Positions 45,549 to 54,618 of a DNA stretch of 64,000 bases are shown in pieces; positions within the stretch are counted from its first letter, which is position 1; each line of letters opens with the position of its first letter. Both the position numbers and the translations under genes were made by a program. The stretch comes from Hemerocallis citrina (lineage: Eukaryota > Streptophyta > Magnoliopsida > Asparagales > Asphodelaceae). Location of the stretch: contig CM030359.1 in NCBI GenBank assembly GCA_017893485.1, positions 33,298,430 through 33,362,429 on the forward strand. The letters run 5' to 3'. The notes below the pieces were generated by a model that did not search any database, was not told where the DNA came from, and was given only the letters and a program-made list of their open reading frames with translations.

Positions 45549-47444
45549 TCAGACGAAGGCCTTCCGGGAGGAATTAGAGGAGCCCCCTATGGGGCCTCCG
45601 TGGATCAAGTGCAGGACCTGTTCCTCCTCGAACTCGGGTGTCCCCTCGCGCCGCTCGGAGCGCTTGTTAGCCCCCCGAGGCGGAGGGGAGTGGCGATCTG
45701 TCCGATCGTTAGCCTTCACGAACTTGGCCAACTGCCCCCTTCGAATGAGGGCTTCAATCTCATCTCTCAAAGCCCGACAGTCATTCGTATCGTGCCCGTG
45801 GTCTCGGTGATACCGACACCACTTGTCTTTGTCCCTCCTCTTCGCCGGGGTGTGCATCCTCGGGGCTGAAGGGATGACCCCCTCCTTCTCCACCTCCATG
45901 AGGATAGTGGAGACATTAGTGGTGAGGGGAGTGAACTTCTCGAACCTGGGGGGAGGGCGGCGCTGACCGCCCATGTCCTTCTGAGCTTTCTTGGACCCTT
46001 CTTCCCCTGTCGCCTTCCTTTTCAACCCTGCGGCGGGCCCCCCAAAGCTGGGAAGGGCTTCGGCCTCTTCTGCTCGGATGTACTTCTCGCACCTCAGGAG
46101 GAGGTCGGCGAAGTCATGCGGGGGCTTCTTGGCCAGGGATGATCGGAGGTTGGCGTTAAGGACGTTCGACTGGAACGCCACGGTAGCCACGGACTGGTCT
46201 AAGGAAGCAATTGACCTGACTTCTGCGGTAAACCTTTTCACATAGTCCCGCAACTTTTCTTCCTTCTCCTGCCGCAGGTTCAGTAAGGAAAGACTCGTCT
46301 TTTCGGCTCGCCGGCTACTCACGAAGTGAGTAATGAACAGCGTCTCGAACTGCTCGAACGAGAAGATGGATGAGGGGGCGAGCCTAGAATACCATTCCCG
46401 AGCCGAACCCCTGAGGGTGACAGGGAAGGTCCTGCAGAGCACCGCGTCGGAAGCTTGATGGATCAGCATCAGGGTCTTGAAGCTCTCGACGTGGTCGACC
46501 GGGTCGGATTCCCCTGAGTATGTTTCAAACTGTGGCGGTTTGAAACTCCTCGGTATGTGGGCCTCCATGATCGACCGTGAGAAGGGGGGTCGGCTGGGAC
46601 GGAAGGTTCCAGCTCGGGATTCTTCCTCCCTGTCCATGCGGCCGATGCGCCTTTCCACCTCATGGATACGGCGGATGAGGGCGTCGTCCCTCCGCTGGTA
46701 GTCGTATGACCCTCCGGACTCCTCTTCATAGGAAGGGGAGCGTGGACTGCGGCGCCGGTAACCCTGGGATCGGCGTGGGCTTGGTTCCCGCTGCTGGCGG
46801 CTGGGAGCCGGGGAAGGACTCCGGGTTCGGCGCCGAGGGTTGGGATCCCTGGGGGGCGTCGGAGCCCTCTGAGCATTCTGGACGTTCTGCCGAAGATTGA
46901 GGGCCTGCAGAACGATCTCCTGAAACTGGAGGAATTCGGCTCGACTGATAGGTACATCCCGGTCCCTCGGATGACGCCGATCCCTGGGGGAGCGGGATCT
47001 CCTCCTTCGGCGCTCGGGGGACGCCGCTCGGCCTCTGCGGTCCGGAGACCTTCTGCCGTCCCGACGGCGTGGCGACCGCTCATCTCGGCGCTGGCGGGAG
47101 GCTCCCTCTCGGGCCCGCCTCTCGTCAAGATGGGTACGGAGGTCGTCGTCCTTCTGGCGGTTTAGAAGTGTGATGCGGAGGTCGGGATGATGAGAAGCCA
47201 TCGAGTCCGAGGACCCATTATGGACCGAAACGTGGCCCGGATTGAGCGGCTGCTTCTCCTTCCGACCGTTATGACCAGACGGACCATTGTTGGGCTGCTG
47301 CTTGGGAGGAGGAGGAGGTGGGACCTGCTGGGTCAGCGGAGGGAGGTCGGAATGAGGGATAGGATTGACCGGAGCTTCATTTGCCGGGTCGGTGAGGTTG
47401 CCCGCACGGTTCGACCCTCTGGATCTGTTCTTCTTCGGCGGCAT
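45549..47444 (-). CDS. Gag polyprotein
   Basis: It begins MPPKKNRSRGSN at 47444 (631 aa); the longer frame upstream reads through the primer site. A Pro/Gln-rich start is followed by an Arg/Ser-rich region (RRSPDRRGRAASPERRRR and more) resembling SR proteins. The capsid core has REWYSRL and FSFEQFETLFITHFVSSRR. A zinc-type region near the C-terminus reads WCRYHRDHGHDTNDC. It ends at a TGA (45549-45551), after which the same frame continues as Pol. It forms the particle in the cytoplasm and packages RNA. Confidence 0.92.
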   Translation of the reverse strand: MPPKKNRSRGSNRAGNLTDPANEAPVNPIPHSDLPPLTQQVPPPPPPKQQPNNGPSGHNGRKEKQPLNPGHVSVHNGSSDSMASHHPDLRITLLNRQKDDDLRTHLDERRAREGASRQRRDERSPRRRDGRRSPDRRGRAASPERRRRRSRSPRDRRHPRDRDVPISRAEFLQFQEIVLQALNLRQNVQNAQRAPTPPRDPNPRRRTRSPSPAPSRQQREPSPRRSQGYRRRSPRSPSYEEESGGSYDYQRRDDALIRRIHEVERRIGRMDREEESRAGTFRPSRPPFSRSIMEAHIPRSFKPPQFETYSGESDPVDHVESFKTLMLIHQASDAVLCRTFPVTLRGSAREWYSRLAPSSIFSFEQFETLFITHFVSSRRAEKTSLSLLNLRQEKEEKLRDYVKRFTAEVRSIASLDQSVATVAFQSNVLNANLRSSLAKKPPHDFADLLLRCEKYIRAEEAEALPSFGGPAAGLKRKATGEEGSKKAQKDMGGQRRPPPRFEKFTPLTTNVSTILMEVEKEGVIPSAPRMHTPAKRRDKDKWCRYHRDHGHDTNDCRALRDEIEALIRRGQLAKFVKANDRTDRHSPPPRGANKRSERREGTPEFEEEQVLHLIHGGPIGGSSNSSRKAFV

Positions 47445-47494
47445 GGCTGTCAAGGACGGCGGAGAATGGACTGAGGCTGTTCGTGTGGCTTGTG

Positions 47495-47512
47495 TTCCCA
47501 CAGACGGCGCCA
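47495..47512 (-). other. primer binding site of the full-length gypsy
   Basis: Minus strand TGGCGCCGTCTGTGGGAA, three bases inside the 5' LTR. Confidence 0.75.
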
Positions 47513-47515
47513 ATC

Positions 47516-48113
47516 TGTTACCACTGATTTCGGTGTGGGGGTAAACAGATAGAATTTGTGAGTCCGGGAAAAAGCCTGAACAGTTGACTCGGCCTTCTTG
47601 CTCCTACCGCAACCTGCAAGGAAGTGCGAGACACCGGGGTTGATTCCGGCGACGCACCCTCCGACGCTCTTGTCAGTAATCAGGATAAAGATTAAGAAAG
47701 AGCTTAAGTGGTCAAAGAGTGATTTACCTGGTCTTGGTGGTAGAGGGGTTGTATTTATAGTCGCCTTTGGAATGATTAGGGTCCTGATTTCCTGCCTAAC
47801 AGGCAGGAGCAAAATCCTCCTATTCTGTTTTAGGAAATTAGGCCTTGATTCCCTGGTGAGAGCTAATCAGGCTTATTGATTTGATTTAATCAAATCAGTG
47901 GCCTGATTCTCCTCTTGGTGGACCGGGCTTGTATCGGGTCGGGACCCGTGCCCAGTTGAAGTGGGTCCATTTGCGGATGGTTGGTTCTGTGAGAGGGAGA
48001 CCCAATACCCGTTTTGGATCCATCTGTATGTGAAATTACCTTTTTACCCCCGTGCTTCAAGATCCGTGCTCGATCTGGACGGTTCCGATTTAACCCCAAT
48101 TTTAGCCATATCA
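47516..48113 (-). repeat. 5' LTR of the full-length gypsy
   Basis: 598 bp, TGTTACC to ATATCA, followed directly by GAACT. Confidence 0.95.
47752..47759 (-). promoter_or_regulatory. LTR TATA box of the full-length gypsy
   Basis: TATAAATA on the minus strand, about 240 bases upstream of the inner LTR edge. Confidence 0.55.
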
Positions 48114-48822
48114 GAACTATTTCATGCAGCGTTTTGACATTACACATCTCCCCTCCTCTATCAAGGAATGCTTCTCACAGTGGTGCTTCGATCACCACAA
48201 GCACAAATTCACATCTCCTTGGCATTTGATTACTATTGCATCTTGTTGGAGTATTTGGAAGGCCAGAAATGAATCTGTTTTTCATAGCAAAACTATTACA
48301 GTGGAAAAGCTCATTGCTAATACTAAATTTTGGATATCTCATTGGCTAGATGCAAGCGGGGAATCAAAGACGAAGCGCAAGATCATTCAAGAACTCCAAA
48401 CCACCGGGGACATCGACCTTATAAAGCCTGCGGCAGCATTCTCTCAAGCCAGTGATGAGGACTCTCCAGTGTGATTTTATCTCTGTAACTGCAATTGAAG
48501 GTGTATGTTTTGGAGGCTTGTCTATTGCCTCGGTTTTGTGTTTTTTATTCTGGTTGATCTGGCCTTTTTGTGCTAGCGATGGTATGTGAGACAACTAAGC
48601 GATAGGATCATAGGTTTGGGCTAGTTGAGGTGCAAGACAGAAGTCCGCTGCCCTCTCTACGTCCCAGCCCCATGCAATCCCGACCTTAATTGTTCCATAA
48701 ACCAATCGTTCTCGGCCATGAGATCAACACCTGTTTGTAAACTTCAGACTCTAATCTTATTTTAATATACTTTTTGTGAGGTAGGCTAATCCTACCTTTT
48801 GCCAGTCAAAAAAAAAAAAAAT
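48114..48822 (+). pseudogene. LINE ORF2 C-terminus, 3' UTR and poly(A), downstream fragment
   Basis: The ORF continues from 36164 in frame: MQRFDITHLPSSIKECF, HLITIASCWSIWKARNESVF and then WISHWLDASGES, ending at 48474. It matches the tail of plant LINE ORF2. A 330-base UTR follows with the hairpin GTAGGCTAATCCTAC, then a poly(A) run at about 48809-48822. Target duplication of the LINE is not clear: its 5' edge coincides with the end of the segmental duplication. Confidence 0.82.
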
Positions 48823-48824
48823 GT

Positions 48825-49405
48825 AATAAATTACAAAGAAAGCTATCAAGTGGCTCTCATTCAATCTCCCATAAAACCAATGGCCTAGATTGATTCTCAC
48901 AAAATATATTTTCCCGCCAAAAATTTCAAACCCCAAAATTAAATTTTTCCCCCAAAAACTAAAAAAACTCATTACTTTATTACTATTTCTCTCTCCTCTC
49001 TTTACTTTTTCATATTTCTCTATTTCTCTCTCTCCCTCTCTCTCTCTCCCATTCTTTCTTAACATACTTGGAAATTTAGATTTTTAGATTTCATGTTTGT
49101 AAAATTTTCAGATTTTTATGTTTTTTTTATTACACATGTTATATTGAAAATAGCAAATATCTCTTCAACAGTTAAATTTCATCATTTTCCATCCTTAAAG
49201 TTCTAAGAAGTTGGATTTTATACCCTTATTTATAATTATTTTTCAACACATACTAATAGAAACATGGACTTTTATTTACAACTAATTATTGTCATACTAT
49301 TCAAACTTGAACTACATAATTGTTGTTTTACTATTTACAGGGCTTTTCGTGTGTTATATCATTCCGAAGACGTGTCGTAGGCACGTGTCCACGGGCAAAT
49401 CTATT
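48825..49405. repeat. Helitron-like repeat, copy 1
   Basis: It shares with 50868-51600 an AAGTGGC start, CCAAAA-rich and CT-rich tracts, and AAAGTTCTAAGAAGTTGG. It ends with CGAAGACGTGTCGTAGGCAC, a GC-rich hairpin like that at 52838. Confidence 0.5.
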
Positions 49406-50374
49406 AAATAAATAAATTTAGTTTTAAACCTAGTTTTATGATGAGACAATATAAATTCAATTTTTAATTTTAAACTTAAAGTTTTTATCTAAAAAGATTC
49501 TAAATTTATCTGCTTTATTCTTTATCTCTATTAGTGTTAATTATATTTTCATGTTTATCTCTTATCATTTGCGCTTCAAAACTTCATTTGAAAGAACTTA
49601 TCATATATTTCACATGTGCACAAATTGGTAAATAAAAAATGTCAAAAGATGGTTAAAATTTTTAGTATTTCTATGCATTAACTTTTACTTGCATTAATCT
49701 TTTATCTTCTAATTAGATATTGTTTTTAAATAGATTTTAATTTCACCTACTCTATTTAGTTTTCTCATTTAGTCCAAAATAAATGTTAGCATAAAATTAT
49801 AAAAAAAGTTTATAAAAAATTTCATCCATATTAAAAATTAATTAATTGTCAAATTCAAATTTTATTCAAAATATTAAAAAGGGATAATAATTGTTTGGAA
49901 ATAGAATATTATTTTAAAAAGTTAACAGTACTTCAGACATGTTTCATCAGTATCATGCAGTCAAAAATAATAAAAGAAAAGATCAAAGAAAAAGAAGAGT
50001 AGTTATCAACATTAATAATTAAAATAAATTAAGATAATAAAAAATATGAGAGAAGAAAAACATGCCAATCTTTCGGGGAAAAAAGAACTAGGGATATGCC
50101 GACAAAAAATTATAATAGATTTTGGAAAATTTTTATTCAGATGTTTATCAAGCAGTTAATTTATATTTTTCCTTTAAAAAAAGAAAAGAAAGAATATGAG
50201 ATTTTTTGGAGAAACAAAGAAAAAGAGACTAAAATAATCCATAAAATATCCTATGCAAAAAAAAATCTTTAGAAACATAATGAACAATAAGCAATTCGAT
50301 TCTATATATTTAATTACTACCATCACTGTCACGACAATTCAATAATATATTTTTAATAATAATAATGAAATCTC
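49406..50374. other. unassigned AT-rich DNA
   Basis: No gene, RNA or clear repeat border was recognised. Confidence 0.5.
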
Positions 50375-50867
50375 AATTTAACAAAGAGGCAATACCTAAA
50401 GAGGAGTCGATCTTCAACTGAGGTATGCGCAAAAATTATATTAAACAAAAAAGTTAGAGAAAACACAATTAAGTGGAAATTCAACAAATCAAATAGTCAG
50501 TGTCAATATTTAAAAAATAAGAAGTAAACATCATTACATATAGTAGAATTTCTATTGAGCACACAAAATTGTATAGTAGGGAAAAAGAAAATGTAAATTA
50601 CAAGAAAATAAGAGAGGGAAGTAGCTCAAGAGAAGATAAAAAATCGAATTTATCATATGATGAAATCTCATTGAAAAAGAGGCAATAATTAAAGCCGTGT
50701 TGACCTTCATAATCATATTAAACAAAAAAAAGTTAGGAAAAAAAAAACAATTAGATTTATCAAAATTACAGGAAAATACGAGAGGCAAGTGGGTCATGAG
50801 TAGAAAAATTCATATTTATCAAAATCTATATAATAAATCACAAGACAATTTGAAAAAAAAAACTATT
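50375..50867. repeat. two copies of a 110-bp dispersed motif
   Basis: GAGGCAATACCTAAAGAGGAG and its flanks (AACAAAAAAGTTAG, AAATTCAACAAATCAA) occur at about 50385-50500, again diverged at about 50675-50790, and a third time at 52885-53005. Confidence 0.6.
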
Positions 50868-51007
50868 AAGTGGCGCTCCTTCAATTGAAACAAAATCATT
50901 AGCTCACATTCACCATTCCAAAAGACATTTTTCCTCCAAAAGTTTTTTCCCCAAAACAAAAATTCTCCTCACTTTATTATTATCTATCTCTTCTCTCTTC
51001 ACTCTTT

Positions 51008-51010
<3 letters not shown>

Positions 51011-51092
<82 letters not shown>
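51011..51092. repeat. (CT)n(TA)n microsatellite
   Basis: About 58 bases of CT followed by 24 of TA. Confidence 0.95.
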
Positions 51093-51222
51093 GGGTAAAT
51101 TGATTATTTAGCATGCATGTGATACATTGGTCAACTAACATTTTTAAGACTTTCCAATCACATGTATGCCACATCATCAATTGCTTATTTACTAAATAAG
51201 CAAGTTGCTCATACCCCCTTTT

Positions 51223-51224
<2 letters not shown>

Positions 51225-51266
<42 letters not shown>
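51225..51266. repeat. (TA)n microsatellite
   Basis: About 42 bases of TA. Confidence 0.95.
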
Positions 51267-51269
<3 letters not shown>

Positions 51270-51714
51270 CAAAAGTTTAGATTTTTCGATTTCAAGTTTG
51301 TAATTTTCTGTATTTTTTAGTTTTTTTTAGACCTTTTTTGATTACTCATGTAGAATATTTCACTGAGTTTCCTGATTGAATTCAGAAAAATTTAAATGGA
51401 TATTCACTTGCGTAAATTTCAACCTCTAAAGTTACACTGAAAGTAGTAAATATCTCATCAAAAGTTAAATTTCATCATTTTGCACCCTCAAAGTTCTAAG
51501 AAGTTGGATTTTATACCCTATTTATAATTATTCAAACATGGACTTTTATTTACAACTAATTATTGTTGTACTATTCAAACTTGTGCTGTATAAACTCCAT
51601 GATGGAAGTTTCGGATTCATGCATCTGAAATGCTAGAAAGTAAATGTATCCAGTATTATACATGAACATTATTATAATCTACATCTCAGAAAGTATATTA
51701 ACATCTGATAGTAG

Positions 51715-52563
51715 CCATATATGGTCGGCCTGCATGTTGGTGCGGGGACTTTTTGTTGTGGACTTCGTCCCCTTTGCTCTTGAGTAAAGGGATTACTGTT
51801 TTTTAGGTCTTCTGACTGTGTAATCTTAACTTTCTTTATCTGCGCTTCTCTTTTAGTTCTTTCTTTCTCGCTGTTATTACTTATTGTATCTGTGTTTGGT
51901 TTGCATTTGGATTCGATGTGCTATTACAGCGAGCTGCTAGTTTGTTTGAGCTTTCTCTGCTTGGGTTTGGTAGCGCTGGTCCCCATTGTTGTTTTGTTTT
52001 GGTGGACAGCCTTGGGTCCGGCATACTGCCGACCATGCTTTCTAGTGGCGATTCCACAATTTTGTTATGCTTTCTGTTCCTCTTTATTATTGGTGTATCC
52101 ATATTTGTTTCTCCTGTTGCGTCCTTTTGGAAGAGGCTGGCTTGTTTTATTTTCTTTTAGGATGCTGGTAGTCATGTTTAGAGCTCGGCTTGGTTTGGCG
52201 GTGGCCCTTGTTTCAGTTTTGGCTGCTTCGTGCCCTCCTTGTCTGCGTTTTGGAGGTTTGGATGGCTTCCTTCTTCAGGTGCTCCGAGATGTTCTGTTTC
52301 GTGGCGTCTGATGAGGACTCTTCTGTGTCCTTCTTCGGTTGCTCCCTCCCTTCTTCTTTCCTGCGCGTCGACTGCTTCTGCGGCTCTATGCATTTCTGTT
52401 GGGGTTGTTTGTGTGTATTGTAGTTACAGCTCCTCTTCTCTCATTAGCTTAGGTCTTTATTTTTGTTTTACAGCTTGTAAAACCCTATGTTGTACATTCC
52501 TTCATTATTAATATATTTTTGTTGTGGCTGGAGTCTTACGACTCTATCCGTTCACATCAAAAC
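51715..52563 (+). mobile_element. 5'-truncated LINE-like retroposed insertion
   Basis: A 14-bp duplication, ACATCTGATAGTAG, flanks it (51701-51714 and 52564-52577). It is T/G-rich and ends with a short hairpin region (GGAGTCTTACGACTC) and CACATCAAAAC, echoing the tail of the LINE at 48760-48822. The 139-codon frame at 51892-52311 is hydrophobic and matches no LINE domain, so I treat it as 3' UTR. A retroposed noncoding transcript is an alternative. Confidence 0.65.
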
Positions 52564-53021
52564 ACATCTGATAGTAGAATACACTGAGAACACCAAAGTT
52601 AATCATCAAATATTTTTCATCTTTGATATACAAAGCAAGTTCTTCATCGATCAGAACTAAACAACAACATCTGTCTGACTTCTCACTGCTTGCTACAATG
52701 GATAACATTACTATATATGATAATGTAAGTTCCTTTTTTTTGGTATGACATCTACAATTCTTTTATATTAGATCTATTAATTATTTCTTTTATATTTCTA
52801 AAATTATAATGCTTACTTTCATATGTTGCAGCGTTCCGAAGACGTGCCGTAGGCACGTGCCCACAGGCAAACCCAGTTATAATTTATCAATTAAAAAGAG
52901 AAGCAATACCTAAAAGTGAGTTGATCTTCATATGAGGTAGTTGTATAAATCATACTTAACAAAAAAGTTACAAAAACACAATTAGATTAAAATTCAACAA
53001 ATCAACTAGTGAAGCATCATT

Positions 53022-53631
<610 letters not shown>

Positions 53632-53949
53632 GATAATAATGTATGATGTGATATGTCTAAAGTCGTTTGTCCATATGTATGTCTAAAGTCGTTTGTCCAT
53701 ATGTGTGGAAACTTACTGGGTAAGTTTCCTTTAGCGTGTCTTGTACGCCAAGTTAGCTTACACCGTAAGTTAACTTGTAGCCTAAGTTTCCTTTGAGTCC
53801 TTTAGCTTGTGTCCTAAGCCTTCTCTCCCTATATAAGAGAGGCCATGGTGTGTGTCAAGGCAGAGCATCCTTAGGAGAGCCTTGCCTAGTGTGCTTGTAT
53901 GTGTGCTACTATCCAATAAATAAAATATCTACTTCCTTTGAATTTCCGC
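53632..53949 (+). promoter_or_regulatory. viral intergenic region, promoter copy A
   Basis: It has a twofold TGTCTAAAGTCGTTTGTCC upstream motif, a TATA box, and AATAAA at 53915 in the presumed R region. A TATA box here and the AATAAA of the repeat at 59219 would together define a terminally redundant RNA across unit A. Confidence 0.75.
53830..53837 (+). promoter_or_regulatory. TATA box of unit A
   Basis: TATATAAG in CTCCCTATATAAGAGAGG, identical in the second repeat at 59134. Confidence 0.72.
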
Positions 53950-53962
53950 TGTCACTCTAAAC

Positions 53963-53974
53963 TGGTATCAGAGC
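53963..53974 (+). other. primer binding site (initiator Met tRNA), unit A
   Basis: TGGTATCAGAGC, 14 bases beyond the promoter repeat; the site used for minus-strand priming in Caulimoviridae. It is absent beside the second repeat, where an inverted repeat takes over. Confidence 0.85.
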
Positions 53975-54618
53975 TAGGCAAAGAATTCAGAGTTCTTCTC
54001 TCGATCAGGTAAATCTCTAAACTACTCTTCGTAGTTTAGGATTAGGATGGAGGAGTAATCTCCTTCATGTTGGTTAAGCTAGCTATGAAAATAAACACTT
54101 GTTCTCGTTCTTAGGCTTGTTTAATTAGGCCATGTAGTAAAACATTTATCCTTAGGCTGTGTGAGCGAAAGCCATGGATGCTGTAGTTTTTCTTCAACTA
54201 GTTTTGTGAGTTGTGATCTTCGTCCCCAATGGTGTCATAATTTTCTAGTGAGTTGTGATCTACTTCTCTATGTGTTCATACAAGCTTGTGGTGCTAGTTG
54301 CCCGTAGGGACTTTGCTTGTGTGTTGCTATTACCCGTTGTTGGCTTAGATTTGAGGCTGTACCCCGCTATAAATCCACGGTGTGGGAGTATGATGCTAGA
54401 GATGTTAGGTTCAAAGCACTAAAAAATATAATGACGCCGGTGATGTTAGAAATAGTCGAAGCACGAAAAGAGTTAGGGAAATACCTATTGCTGTAAGAGC
54501 TTAGCCATATCAGAAATCCTTTTAATGGTTACTACAGTAAGTGCATCTTTAAACAAGAAATCTTTTGAAAAAGATAGTTTATTATAGCTTAGCTAAACCA
54601 ACATGAGTTCTCCTTTCC
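53975..54618 (+). other. viral leader with short upstream ORFs
   Basis: About 640 bases with several ATGs opening very short ORFs, for example ATGGAGGAGTAA near 54048 and one at 54603 that overlaps the main start. Such leaders in Caulimoviridae are linked to ribosome shunting or reinitiation. Confidence 0.6.

Larger units (their letters stand above)
36165..48113 (-). mobile_element. full-length Tat-type Ty3/gypsy retrotransposon, young
   Basis: The 11.95-kb element has two 598-bp LTRs with 4 differences, a GAACT duplication, primer site and polypurine tract. On the minus strand gag and pol share a frame separated by one TGA. On the plus strand an antisense ORF lies between pol and the 3' LTR. 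Two RNase H-like regions, absence of a chromodomain, an antisense ORF and tandem repeats in the 3' region all fit the Tat lineage. At 4/598 divergence, a commonly used plant rate (1.3e-8 per site per year) would give about 0.25 million years; that rate is an assumption. Confidence 0.94.
50868..52882. repeat. Helitron-like repeat, copy 2, interrupted
   Basis: Its left part matches 48825-49330. Its right end, CGAAGACGTGCCGTAGGCAC (52844 on), matches the end of copy 1. A retroposed insertion (51715-52563) and expanded CT and TA repeats lie inside. The 5' terminus and exact CTRR end are eroded. Confidence 0.48.

Noticed and set aside
42913..45869. Long plus-strand ORFs opposite pol
   Set aside because: Antisense shadows of a GC-rich coding frame; the minus frame carries all catalytic motifs.
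51892..52311. 139-codon hydrophobic ORF that could be a membrane protein
   Set aside because: It lies wholly inside a retroposed insertion, is T-rich, and shows no conserved domain.
53963..53980. tRNA gene at the TGGTATCAGAGC motif
   Set aside because: Only the tRNA 3'-end complement is present; it is a primer binding site. The same holds at 11567 and 17254.
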